A stretch of DNA of 64,000 nt. Origin: GCA-2705445 sp002705445 (GTDB lineage: Bacteria > Pseudomonadota > Gammaproteobacteria > Poriferisulfidales > GCA-002705445). The stretch is from assembly GCA_045561235.1 (NCBI GenBank), contig JBJKYB010000002.1, forward strand, positions 1-64,000, in the 5' to 3' direction. Numbering within the stretch: position 1 is the stretch's first letter; each line of letters begins with the position of its first letter. Positions 50,794 through 59,724 of the stretch are shown here, one piece after another. Below the pieces are notes generated by a model. It was not told the origin of the DNA, did no database searches, and saw only the letters and a program-made list of their open reading frames with translations. Made by a program: the position numbers and the translations under genes.

Positions 50794-51402
50794 CTATGCT
50801 CCAAATCTTTTTTCAAAACTCTTAAGAGCTTCTTTAACAATAAGAATTTTTTTGTAAGATAACATAAGAGGAGGATCTAAATAATCAACTGTAGCTATAC
50901 CTACATCCTTAATATTTCTTGCTGATAAAAAAAGTTTTTCGTCAATCTCATTTGTAATTATTAAAACGGAAGAAAGATCATACTGTTGAAGAATTTTGTT
51001 CATTTCTTTAGTTTTGATATCTTTTAAGTCAATTTTTTCTATTGCGACCACTCTATTTGTTCTAAGAAGTTCGGACATTATAGATTTCATTGCAACGTTA
51101 TACATTTTTTTATTAATTTTTTCTGAGAAATTTCTTTTTCCAGAAGCAAATGTTACACCACCACCTCTCCATATTGGGCCACGTGTTGTTCCTGCCCTAG
51201 CTCTACCAGTTCCTTTTTGTCTCCATGGTTTTTTACCGCCACCTCTTACCTCTGATCTATTCTTCTGAGAGCTATAGTTCTCTCTGCCATTTGAAAAATA
51301 TGAGGTTATTACTTGATGAATTAAAGTTTTTTTATACTCAACGTCGAAGCAATTATCTGGTAATTGTACTATTACATTATTTGGTAAAATATTTATTTCC
51401 AT
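50794..51402 (-). CDS. rplD: 50S ribosomal protein L4
   Basis: A 202-residue tunnel protein. The extended loop reads RSEVRGGGKKPWRQKGTGRARAGTTRGPIWRGGG. In E. coli L4 is also the autogenous regulator of the S10 operon, acting on its leader. That matters here because a hairpin/U-tract leader lies just upstream of rplC. It overlaps rplC by one base. Confidence 0.98.
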   Translation of the reverse strand: MEINILPNNVIVQLPDNCFDVEYKKTLIHQVITSYFSNGRENYSSQKNRSEVRGGGKKPWRQKGTGRARAGTTRGPIWRGGGVTFASGKRNFSEKINKKMYNVAMKSIMSELLRTNRVVAIEKIDLKDIKTKEMNKILQQYDLSSVLIITNEIDEKLFLSARNIKDVGIATVDYLDPPLMLSYKKILIVKEALKSFEKRFGA

Positions 51403-52049
51403 TAGTCTTTACCTTTTTTTCTTTTTGCTGATTGGGTTACTTCTACTATTCTGCCTTTAAATCCTGGAACAGCGCCCTTAACTAAAATTATTTTTTTATC
51501 TGCATCAATTTTTACTATTTGAAGATTTTTTCTAGTAACCATTACATCTCCCATTTGACCAGCCATTTTTTTTCCTTTGAAAACTCTGCCTGGAAACTGA
51601 CACTGCCCAGTAGAGCCTGGAGTTCGGTGAGAAATTGAATTACCATGTGTTGCGTCCTTACCCTTAAAATTATGTCGTTTTATTGTCCCAGCAAAACCTT
51701 TACCTTTAGACCTTGAGCGAACATTAACATAAGCGCCTTCTTCAAAATGTGTTGCTTCAAATTTTTGACCAACTTCAACTTCTGAAGTGTCGTCAACTCT
51801 AAATTCTTTAGTATTTCTTTGGGGTGGAAGATTATTTTTTTTAAAATGCCCTAATTGGGGTTTGTTTGTTTTTGATTCTTTTTGTTCTAAAGAAGAGATT
51901 TGAAGAGCGTTATAACCATGCGTATCCACATTCTTTATCATTGAAACCAAATTTGTTTCAATTTTTAAGACTGTTACAGGAATAGATTGGCCATTCTCAT
52001 TGAATACCCTAGTCATGCCGATTTTTTTGCCTAATAAGCCTATACTCAT
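51402..52049 (-). CDS. rplC: 50S ribosomal protein L3
   Basis: A 215-residue protein that initiates 50S assembly. It starts SIGLLGKKIGMTRVFNENGQSIPVTVL and contains the methylated-glutamine loop region HRTPGSTGQCQFPGRVFKGKKMAGQMG. AGAAGAG precedes the ATG by 6 nt. Unlike the other S10 genes, it is separated from rpsJ by 109 bp that carry a -10 box and a terminator-like hairpin. Confidence 0.98.
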   Translation of the reverse strand: MSIGLLGKKIGMTRVFNENGQSIPVTVLKIETNLVSMIKNVDTHGYNALQISSLEQKESKTNKPQLGHFKKNNLPPQRNTKEFRVDDTSEVEVGQKFEATHFEEGAYVNVRSRSKGKGFAGTIKRHNFKGKDATHGNSISHRTPGSTGQCQFPGRVFKGKKMAGQMGDVMVTRKNLQIVKIDADKKIILVKGAVPGFKGRIVEVTQSAKRKKGKD

Positions 52050-52074
52050 TTAATTCTCTTCTAAATGTAAAAAT

Positions 52075-52110
52075 AAAAAAGCCTAGGCAATAAAAGCTAT
52101 AACCTAGACT
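52075..52110 (-). terminator. Hairpin plus U-tract before rplC (attenuator candidate)
   Basis: On the minus strand AGTCTAGGT (52110-52102) pairs with GCCTAGGCT (52088-52080): nine pairs including two G-U, with a 13-nt loop. TTTTTT (52080-52075), then ATTTTT, follows at once. This is the shape of an intrinsic terminator, yet it lies inside the rpsJ-rplC gap, about 25 nt before the rplC ATG. It could end part of the str-rpsJ transcripts or act as a regulated attenuator of rplC and downstream genes. Confidence 0.75.
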
Positions 52111-52128
52111 ATCTAAGTAAGTTTGCTG

Positions 52129-52134
52129 ATTATA
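52129..52134 (-). promoter_or_regulatory. TATAAT box between rpsJ and rplC (candidate S10 promoter)
   Basis: The minus strand reads GTGTATAATCAGC, a perfect -10 hexamer, about 20 bp upstream of the hairpin. The -35 region at 17-bp spacing (CTTTTA) is poor. If used, transcription would start near 52122 and run through the hairpin at 52075-52110, giving rplC a leader of about 70 nt. Confidence 0.45.
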
Positions 52135-52158
52135 CACGAATAATTAGGGGATAAAAGC

Positions 52159-52491
52159 TTAATTTAGCTTGATTTGAACGTCAACACCAGCAGCCAAATC
52201 TAACTTCATAAGCGCATCTACAGTCTTATCCGTAGGGTCTAAAATATCCATAATTCTCTTATGAGTTCTGATTTCATACTGATCTCTAGCATCTTTATCT
52301 ACATGCGGGGATACTAGAATTGTAAATCTCTCCATTTTAGTAGGTAAAGGTATTGGCCCTTTAACTCTTGCGCCTGTTCTTTTAGCGGTTTCTACTATTT
52401 CTACTGCAGATTGATCAATGAGCTTATGGTCAAAAGCTTTAAGCTTTATTCTAATATTTTGATTTGCTGCACTGTCAGATTTCTTAACCAA
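52159..52491 (-). CDS. rpsJ: 30S ribosomal protein S10 (NusE)
   Basis: A 110-residue protein with the usual core (IRIKLKAFDHKLIDQSAVEIVETAKRTGARVKGPIPLPT and RTHKRIMDILDPTDKTVDALMKLDL). It also serves in antitermination as NusE. It begins 4 bp after fusA with no tuf gene between them, so it is physically part of the str operon here. Its N-terminus is a few residues longer than the E. coli protein. Confidence 0.97.
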   Translation of the reverse strand: MVKKSDSAANQNIRIKLKAFDHKLIDQSAVEIVETAKRTGARVKGPIPLPTKMERFTILVSPHVDKDARDQYEIRTHKRIMDILDPTDKTVDALMKLDLAAGVDVQIKLN

Positions 52492-52495
52492 TTTC

Positions 52496-54592
52496 TTATC
52501 CTGAATGTTTATTAATTATTTCGTCTGCAATATTTCTAGGTGCTTCCATATATTTAGAAAACTCCATTGAATAAGTAGCTCTACCCTGGGTTGCTGATCT
52601 TAAATCAGTCGCATATCCAAACATCTCTTTAAGGGGAATTTCCCCTCTAATTACTTTACCAGCGGGGCTATCCTCCATTGCACCTATTATACCCCTTCTT
52701 CTATTTAAGTCACCAACAACATCACCCATGTAGTCTTCTGGGGTCACAACTTCAACCTTCATAACTGGCTCTAGTAATGCAGGGCTAGCTTTCTTTGCGC
52801 CTTCTTTAAAACCCATTGAGCCTGCAATTTTAAAAGCCATTTCTGAAGAATCTACATCATGAAAAGTTCCGTCATATAATGTGACTTTAACATCTTCTAC
52901 AGGGTAGCCTGCAATAACTCCATTTAACATTTGTTCTTGTATTCCCTTGTCAACAGCAGGAATATATTCTCTTGGAATTGCTCCACCAACAATTTCATTT
53001 ACAAACTCATATCCTTTTCCGGCTTCCTGAGGTTCAATTTTTAGATATACATGTCCATATTGACCTCTCCCACCACTTTGCCTAACAAATTTACTTTCTT
53101 GATCAACAGGCTTTCTAATACATTCTCTATAAGCTACTTGAGGAGCGCCTACGTTTGCTTCAACACTAAATTCTCTTTTCATTCTGTCAACAATAATTTC
53201 TAAATGTAATTCACCCATACCTGAGATAATTGTTTGTCCAGATTCTTCGTCTGTTTTTACTCTAAAAGAGGGGTCTTCTTGGGCTAATTTTTGAAGAGCT
53301 ATGCCCATTTTTTCTTGGTCAGCTTTTGTTTTAGGTTCCACAGCAACAGCTATTACTGGTTCTGGAAATTCCATTCTTTCCAATGTAACTAACTTTGATG
53401 GATCACAAAGAGTATCGCCAGTGGTTACATCTTTTAGACCAACTGCAGCAGCAATATCGCCAGCTCTAACTTCTTTAATTTCCTCTCTAGAATTTGAGTG
53501 CATTTGAAGTATTCTTCCAACTCTTTCTTTTTTTCCTTTCGTAGAATTTGTTACTGCAGATCCTGCAGATAAAACTCCTGAATAAACTCTAAAAAAAGTT
53601 AAAGTTCCAACAAAAGGATCTGTTGCGATCTTAAAAGCTAACGCAGAAAATCCTTCATCATCAGAAGCTTTTTTTTCTATTTCTTCTTCGCTTTCATTTA
53701 TGCCTTTAATCGCAGGAATATCAATTGGAGACGGAAGATATCTTATTACACCATCTAACATTGCCTGAACTCCCTTATTTTTAAATGCAGACCCACATAA
53801 TGCGGGAACAATCTCATTAGATAATGTTCTAATTCTTAAACCTTCATGAATTTCATTGGGAGTCAAGTCTCCATCATTAAGATATTTGTCCATTAATTTC
53901 TCATTTGCTTCTGCGGCTGCTTCAACCATTTCCTCTCTGTATTTATCACAAGTTTCTTTAAGTTCTTCAGGAATATCCTTTTCTTCATAAGTTGTTCCCA
54001 TATCATTTTCATTCCAATAGATAGCTTTCATTTTAATAAGGTCTACAACTCCTTTAAAATTGTCTTCAGCGCCTATTGGAATTTGAATTGGTATAGCGTT
54101 TGAACCAAGTCTTTCTTTAATTTGATTAACTACTCTTAAAAAATCAGCTCCAGACCTATCCATTTTGTTAACAAAAGCCATTCGTGGAACATTATACTTA
54201 GAAGCTTGCCTCCAAACCGTTTCTGATTGTGGCTCGACACCACCAACTGCACAAAAAACTGCGCAGGCACCATCTAAAACTTTTAAAGATCTTTCAACTT
54301 CGATCGTAAAATCAACATGCCCAGGGGTATCAATAATATTGATTCTGTGTTGGTCAAATGTTTTATCCATTCCTTGCCAAAAACAAGTTGTTGCAGCAGA
54401 TGTAATTGTGATTCCTCTCTCCTGCTCTTGCTCCATCCAGTCCATTGTTGCTGCGCCATCGTGGACTTCGCCGATTTTATGGGAAAGGCCTGTATAAAAT
54501 AACACACGTTCAGATGTGGTTGTTTTACCTGCATCAATATGTGCCATGATTCCTATATTACGATATCTTTCTAAGGGAGTTTCTCTAGACAT
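52496..54592 (-). CDS. fusA: Elongation factor G
   Basis: A 698-residue translocase GTPase. G1 is AHIDAGKTTTSERVLFYTG, the switch region GITITSAATT, G3 DTPGHVDFT and G4 NKMDRSGA. Domain IV includes GGRGQYGHVYLKIEP. Length is normal. It lies 13 bp after rpsG and 4 bp before rpsJ. The tuf gene that normally follows fusA is missing at this position. Confidence 0.98.
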   Translation of the reverse strand: MSRETPLERYRNIGIMAHIDAGKTTTSERVLFYTGLSHKIGEVHDGAATMDWMEQEQERGITITSAATTCFWQGMDKTFDQHRINIIDTPGHVDFTIEVERSLKVLDGACAVFCAVGGVEPQSETVWRQASKYNVPRMAFVNKMDRSGADFLRVVNQIKERLGSNAIPIQIPIGAEDNFKGVVDLIKMKAIYWNENDMGTTYEEKDIPEELKETCDKYREEMVEAAAEANEKLMDKYLNDGDLTPNEIHEGLRIRTLSNEIVPALCGSAFKNKGVQAMLDGVIRYLPSPIDIPAIKGINESEEEIEKKASDDEGFSALAFKIATDPFVGTLTFFRVYSGVLSAGSAVTNSTKGKKERVGRILQMHSNSREEIKEVRAGDIAAAVGLKDVTTGDTLCDPSKLVTLERMEFPEPVIAVAVEPKTKADQEKMGIALQKLAQEDPSFRVKTDEESGQTIISGMGELHLEIIVDRMKREFSVEANVGAPQVAYRECIRKPVDQESKFVRQSGGRGQYGHVYLKIEPQEAGKGYEFVNEIVGGAIPREYIPAVDKGIQEQMLNGVIAGYPVEDVKVTLYDGTFHDVDSSEMAFKIAGSMGFKEGAKKASPALLEPVMKVEVVTPEDYMGDVVGDLNRRRGIIGAMEDSPAGKVIRGEIPLKEMFGYATDLRSATQGRATYSMEFSKYMEAPRNIADEIINKHSG

Positions 54593-54605
54593 TATTTTTC
54601 CTTAA

Positions 54606-55079
54606 CTACCACCTAAAATGAGAAAATGCTTTATTTGCTTCAGCCATCTTCAATGTATCTTCTCTTTTCTTCATTGCTGCACCTTTATTTTCAGACGCAT
54701 CATAAATTTCTGCTGCAAGCTTTCTCATCATAGATTTTTCGTTTCTTTTTCTTGCCGAATCGATCAACCATCTCATAGCAAGTGTATTTTGTCTTGAAGA
54801 CTTGACCTCAACGGGTACTTGGTATGTTGCTCCACCAACTCTTCTTGATTTCACTTCTACTTGTGGACGAACATTCTCTAGAGCTTTATTTAAAATTTGC
54901 AAACCATCTTTTGAATTAGTTTTTTTTGCTAGCTCATCTAGCGCTTCATAGATTATGTTTTCAGCTACAGACTTTTTACCATGCATCATTAAAGCATTAA
55001 TAAATTTCGCTAACTGGATATCTCCATATTTTGGGTCAGGCAATATCTCTCTTTTTGGCACTTCTCTTCTTCTAGACAT
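54606..55079 (-). CDS. rpsG: 30S ribosomal protein S7
   Basis: A 157-residue protein that starts head assembly. MSRRREVPKREILPDPKYGD, NVRPQVEVKSRRVGGATYQVPVEV and RKRNEKSMMRKLAAEIYDA are conserved. In E. coli it is the translational repressor of the str operon. It lies 5 bp after rpsL. Confidence 0.98.
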   Translation of the reverse strand: MSRRREVPKREILPDPKYGDIQLAKFINALMMHGKKSVAENIIYEALDELAKKTNSKDGLQILNKALENVRPQVEVKSRRVGGATYQVPVEVKSSRQNTLAMRWLIDSARKRNEKSMMRKLAAEIYDASENKGAAMKKREDTLKMAEANKAFSHFRW

Positions 55080-55084
55080 AATTC

Positions 55085-55468
55085 TTATTTACTTTTTTGT
55101 TTACTTTTTTTTGAACCATATTTTGATCTACCTTGTTTTCTATTCTCTACACCTTGTGTGTCTAAGCTTCCACGCACAATGTGGTATCTTACTCCGGGCA
55201 AATCTTTAACACGCCCTCCTCTAAGTAATACTACAGAGTGTTCCTGGAGATTATGACCTTCTCCACCAATATAGCTTGTTACCTCAAAACCATTAGTTAA
55301 TTTTACCCTAGCAACTTTTCTTAAAGCTGAATTCGGTTTCTTAGGAGTGGTGGTATAAACTCTTGTGCAAACTCCACGTTTTTGAGGACATGACTCTAGT
55401 GCAGGCACAGTACTTTTTGCCTTTTTAGTTTTCCTTGGTTTCCTAACTAATTGGTTAATTGTTGTCAT
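55085..55468 (-). CDS. rpsL: 30S ribosomal protein S12
   Basis: A 127-residue decoding-centre protein. TTPKKPNSALRKVARV keeps the wild-type lysine at the streptomycin position (KKPNSA), and GGRVKDLPGVRYHIVRG holds the second wild-type lysine region. It is the first str gene, 65 bp after rpoC, preceded by a strong promoter-like sequence. Confidence 0.98.
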   Translation of the reverse strand: MTTINQLVRKPRKTKKAKSTVPALESCPQKRGVCTRVYTTTPKKPNSALRKVARVKLTNGFEVTSYIGGEGHNLQEHSVVLLRGGRVKDLPGVRYHIVRGSLDTQGVENRKQGRSKYGSKKSKQKSK

Positions 55469-55501
55469 AATATATATATTCTAAAATTCATTTGCTTGCG
55501 G

Positions 55502-55530
55502 ATTGTAGGAATAGCTGGGCCTACTGTCAA
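55502..55530 (-). promoter_or_regulatory. Near-consensus sigma-70 promoter of the str operon
   Basis: On the minus strand TTGACA (55525-55530, perfect -35) and TACAAT (55502-55507, five of six -10 bases) are exactly 17 bp apart, immediately after the rpoC stop. Initiation about 7 nt downstream gives a leader of roughly 27 nt before the rpsL ATG at 55468. It would drive rpsL-rpsG-fusA-rpsJ and possibly beyond. Confidence 0.8.
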
Positions 55531-55533
55531 GGA

Positions 55534-58500
55534 TTATTCTATATTTGCACCTTTTTCATCTGAAACTACTTCTGACATTTCCTTTTGCATAATGTCTTCT
55601 TTTGATTCTGAAGCAACATCATCTAATGAAATATCATTTGAAATAGTTCCTCTCGATAATTTTCTTTCTTTGTGAAAATCTAACCCTGTACCGGCTGGTA
55701 TAAGTCTTCCAACTACAACATTTTCTTTTAAACCTTTCAAACTATCACTTGCCCCTTTTACAGCTGCTTCAGTTAATACTCGCGTTGTCTCTTGAAAAGA
55801 TGCAGCAGATATAAATGATTCAGTAACTAACGATGCCTTTGTAATACCTAACAAAACAGGCTCGAATATAATTGGCTTTTTATTTTCTCCAAGTAGTTTT
55901 TTATTTTCCTCTAAGACATTTGATCTCTCTGCTTGTTCTCCAGATAGATAATCTGAATCACCTGGTTTAAGGATTTCAACTTTTCTTAACATTTGCCTAA
56001 CAATAACTTCAATATGTTTATCATTAATTTTTACGCCTTGTAACCTATATACATTTTGAACTTCGGTTACTAAATAGTCGGCAAGTGCAGGAATACCAAG
56101 TAATCTTAGTATGTCGTGAGGTGTTAATTCTCCATCAACAACCACTTCGCCTTTCTCTATACTTTCGCCTTCATAAATATTAATATTTCGATATTTCGGA
56201 ATTAGTGTCTCAGTACTGTCACCATCTCCATTTGTAATTACTAACCTTAATTTTCCTTTTGTCTCTTTACCAAAGCTAACAACACCTGAAGATTCAGCTA
56301 ATATTGCAGGTTCTTTTGGTTTTCTAGCTTCAAATAAATCTGCAACTCTTGGGAGTCCGCCAGTTATATCTTTTGTTTTAGTTACAGCTTGAGGAATTCT
56401 TGCAATAATGTCACCAGCTTCAACTTTATCTCCATCAGAAAGAGTAATAATAGCTCCATCAGGTAAATTATAATCTACATTTCCTTTTGAGTTTGAAAGC
56501 TGAATTATTGGCTTAATATCTTTTGCGCCTGTTCTATTTTTAGAATCTATTACAATTGTTGATGTAAGACCGGTAATTTCGTCAGTTTTTTTGTTAACTG
56601 TAACTCCATCCTCAAAGTCAATAAGTTTTGCCTTACCCGCTTGTTCTGTGACTATTGGCCTTGTGTGTGGGTCCCAAGTTGCAATGGTTTGCCCAGGCTC
56701 AACCTTATCCCCCTCGCTTACACTTAATGTTGAACCATATGGAACTTTATAAAATTCTTTTTGCCTGCCATCTTCATCAACTACAGCAAGTTCAGCGGAT
56801 CTTGTAATTGTTACATTTGTGCCGTCTTTTTTCTTAATAGTTTTAATCTTTTTGAATTTTATTATTCCATTCGATTTAACCATAATGCTGTTCGTAGCAA
56901 CTGAACCACTTGCCGCTCCACCAATATGAAAAGTTCTCATTGTTAATTGTGTTCCAGGCTCTCCAATTGATTGAGCTGCCATAACTCCTACTGATTCTCC
57001 AATATTTACAAGATGGCCTCTAGCGAGATCCCTACCGTAACACATTGAACAAACCCCATGCTTAAGTTCACAGGTAATTGCTGTTCTAACTTTTATCTCA
57101 TCTATACCATTTACATCTAATTCTTGTGCAATCTTCTCATCAATAAGTGTTCCTGCTTTTAAAACATAATCTTTGTTAATTGGCGAGACTACATCATCAA
57201 CAATCACTCTTCCCAACACTCTTTCAGAAAGCTGGACAGTTATATCTCCACCTTCAATAATAGGTTTAATTAAAACACCTTCCTTTGTTCCGCAATCAAC
57301 TTCTGAAACCACGAGATCTTGAGCGACATCTACTAACCTTCTAGTTAAGTATCCTGAATTAGCAGTTTTTAGAGCTGTATCTGCCAAACCCTTTCTTGCG
57401 CCATGTGTAGATATAAAATACTGTAATACATTTAATCCTTCTCGAAAGTTTGCTGTGATTGGGGTTTCTATTATTGAACCGTCAGGCTTTGCCATTAAAC
57501 CTCTCATTCCAGCCAACTGTCTAATTTGAGCTGCAGAGCCTCTAGCACCAGAATCTGCCATCATAAATATTGAGTTAAATGATGGTTGCTCAATCTCTTT
57601 ACCATCAGAATTATTTTTTACATCCTTACCTAATTTATTCATCATAGCTTTGGCTACTTGATCATTTGTTTTTGACCAAATATCTACAACTTTATTATAT
57701 CTTTCGCCTCGAGTTACTAGTCCTGATTGATATTGCATTTCAATTTCTTTGACTTCAGATTCAGCCTCAGATAAGATTTTGCTTTTTGATTCAGGGATTA
57801 TCATGTCATCTAAACAAAAAGAGACTCCTGATTTTGTAGCATACTCATATCCCATGTACATCAATTGGTCTGCAAATATAACTGTCGCTTTTAAACCAAG
57901 GACTCTATAACAAGTATCAATAGCACTTGATATTGATTTTTTATCCATTGTTTTATTAACTAACTCAAAAGGTAATCCTTTCGGAAGAATTTTTGAAAAT
58001 AATGCTCTACCAACAGTCGTTTCAATTCTTTTATTTACAATTTTATCTAAATTAGATTCAACTAAATCCATCCTTACAGTGACTCTTGCATGAATATGCA
58101 CATTTCCTGAATAATATGCTCGGGATACTTCATCAATATTTGAAAAAATCATACCCTCGCCTTGCACATTTATATCTTCCCTAGTTAAATAATATATTCC
58201 TAAAACTATATCTTGCGATGGGACAATAATTGGCTCACCATTAGCCGGGGATAAAATATTATTTGTAGACATCATCAAGGATCTTGCTTCTAACTGAGCT
58301 TCTACAGACAAAGGCACATGAACCGCCATTTGATCTCCATCAAAGTCAGCATTAAATGCAGCACATACAAGAGGATGCAATTGTATAGCTTTTCCCTCAA
58401 TTAGTATTGGCTCAAACGCTTGAATACCAAGTCTATGAAGAGTTGGCGCTCTATTCAACAAAACAGGATGCTCTCTAATAACCTCATCAAGAATATCCCA

Positions 58501-59724
58501 AACTTCAGCCCCCTCTTTTTCAACCAATTTCTTTGCAGCTTTTATAGTAGTTGCTAAACCTCTTGTATGAAGTTTACTAAATATAAATGGTTTAAATAAT
58601 TCAAGTGCCATTTTTTTTGGTATTCCACATTGATGTAACATAAGGGTTGGGCCTGTTACAATAACTGATCTTCCAGAGTAATCGACACGCTTTCCAAGTA
58701 AGTTTTGTCTAAATCTACCTTGTTTTCCTTTAATCAGTTCAGCTAAAGATTTTAAAGGTCTTTTATTGCTCCCTGTAATCGCTCTACCCCTTCTACCATT
58801 ATCTAACAAAGCATCAACTGCTTCTTGAAGCATTCTTTTTTCATTTCTCACTATAATATCTGGAGCATTTAACTCTAATAATCTTCTTAGTCTATTATTT
58901 CTATTAATTACTCTTCTATATAAATCATTTAAATCTGACGTTGCAAATCTTCCGCCATCTAGAGGGACAAGAGGTCTTAAATCAGGTGGAAGAACAGGAA
59001 GTGCTCTCAAAATCATCCACTGAGGTTTGTTACCAGAACTAATAAAATACTCAACTAATTTTAATCTTTTTGTAAGTCTTTTTATTTTTGCTTCAGATTT
59101 TGTTGATGATAATTCTTCTCTTAATTTTTCTGTTTCTTGAGTTAAATCAAGATCGTCTAACATATCTAAAATTGCTTCTGCTCCCATTTTTGCTACGAAC
59201 TCGTCACCATATTGTTCAATGGCTTCGTAATAGGTCTCATCAGAAAGTAACTGGCATTTTTCTAACTCAGTAAATCCTGGATCAATTACTACAAAAGCTT
59301 CGAAATATAAAATTCTCTCAATATCTCTTAATGTCATATCAAGCAGCAAACCAATTCTCGATGGAAGTGATTTTAAAAACCATATGTGCGCTACAGGACA
59401 TGCAAGCTCTATATGACCCATTCTCTCTCTTCTTACTTTTGTTAATGTAACCTCGACGCCACATTTTTCACAAACAACACCTCTATGTTTTAGTCTTTTA
59501 TATTTACCACATAAACATTCATAATCTTTAATAGGACCAAAAGTTTTTGCACAAAACAAACCATCTCTTTCAGGTTTGAAAGTTCTATAATTAATAGTTT
59601 CAGGCTTCTTAACTTCTCCAAAGGACCATGACCTTATCATCTCTGGAGATGCTAGCCCCACTTTAATTGCATCAAAGTCGTCGGTGTCTGTCTGTTGCTT
59701 AAAAAAACTTATTAAATCTTTCAT
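55534..59724 (-). CDS. rpoC: RNA polymerase subunit beta'
   Basis: A 1396-residue subunit carrying the catalytic Mg site NADFDGDQMAVHVP. The N-terminal zinc site is CLCGKYKRLKHRGVVCEKC near residue 70, and the second zinc site CELKHGVCSMCYGRD. The trigger-loop region has MAAQSIGEPGTQLTMRTFH. Length is near the proteobacterial norm of about 1400. It overlaps rpoB by 4 bp (ATGA) and ends just before the str promoter. Confidence 0.99.
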   Translation of the reverse strand: MKDLISFFKQQTDTDDFDAIKVGLASPEMIRSWSFGEVKKPETINYRTFKPERDGLFCAKTFGPIKDYECLCGKYKRLKHRGVVCEKCGVEVTLTKVRRERMGHIELACPVAHIWFLKSLPSRIGLLLDMTLRDIERILYFEAFVVIDPGFTELEKCQLLSDETYYEAIEQYGDEFVAKMGAEAILDMLDDLDLTQETEKLREELSSTKSEAKIKRLTKRLKLVEYFISSGNKPQWMILRALPVLPPDLRPLVPLDGGRFATSDLNDLYRRVINRNNRLRRLLELNAPDIIVRNEKRMLQEAVDALLDNGRRGRAITGSNKRPLKSLAELIKGKQGRFRQNLLGKRVDYSGRSVIVTGPTLMLHQCGIPKKMALELFKPFIFSKLHTRGLATTIKAAKKLVEKEGAEVWDILDEVIREHPVLLNRAPTLHRLGIQAFEPILIEGKAIQLHPLVCAAFNADFDGDQMAVHVPLSVEAQLEARSLMMSTNNILSPANGEPIIVPSQDIVLGIYYLTREDINVQGEGMIFSNIDEVSRAYYSGNVHIHARVTVRMDLVESNLDKIVNKRIETTVGRALFSKILPKGLPFELVNKTMDKKSISSAIDTCYRVLGLKATVIFADQLMYMGYEYATKSGVSFCLDDMIIPESKSKILSEAESEVKEIEMQYQSGLVTRGERYNKVVDIWSKTNDQVAKAMMNKLGKDVKNNSDGKEIEQPSFNSIFMMADSGARGSAAQIRQLAGMRGLMAKPDGSIIETPITANFREGLNVLQYFISTHGARKGLADTALKTANSGYLTRRLVDVAQDLVVSEVDCGTKEGVLIKPIIEGGDITVQLSERVLGRVIVDDVVSPINKDYVLKAGTLIDEKIAQELDVNGIDEIKVRTAITCELKHGVCSMCYGRDLARGHLVNIGESVGVMAAQSIGEPGTQLTMRTFHIGGAASGSVATNSIMVKSNGIIKFKKIKTIKKKDGTNVTITRSAELAVVDEDGRQKEFYKVPYGSTLSVSEGDKVEPGQTIATWDPHTRPIVTEQAGKAKLIDFEDGVTVNKKTDEITGLTSTIVIDSKNRTGAKDIKPIIQLSNSKGNVDYNLPDGAIITLSDGDKVEAGDIIARIPQAVTKTKDITGGLPRVADLFEARKPKEPAILAESSGVVSFGKETKGKLRLVITNGDGDSTETLIPKYRNINIYEGESIEKGEVVVDGELTPHDILRLLGIPALADYLVTEVQNVYRLQGVKINDKHIEVIVRQMLRKVEILKPGDSDYLSGEQAERSNVLEENKKLLGENKKPIIFEPVLLGITKASLVTESFISAASFQETTRVLTEAAVKGASDSLKGLKENVVVGRLIPAGTGLDFHKERKLSRGTISNDISLDDVASESKEDIMQKEMSEVVSDEKGANIE

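Noticed and set aside
52492..52495. S10 leader upstream of rpsJ
   Set aside because: There are only 4 bp between fusA and rpsJ, so no leader or attenuator can exist at the usual place.
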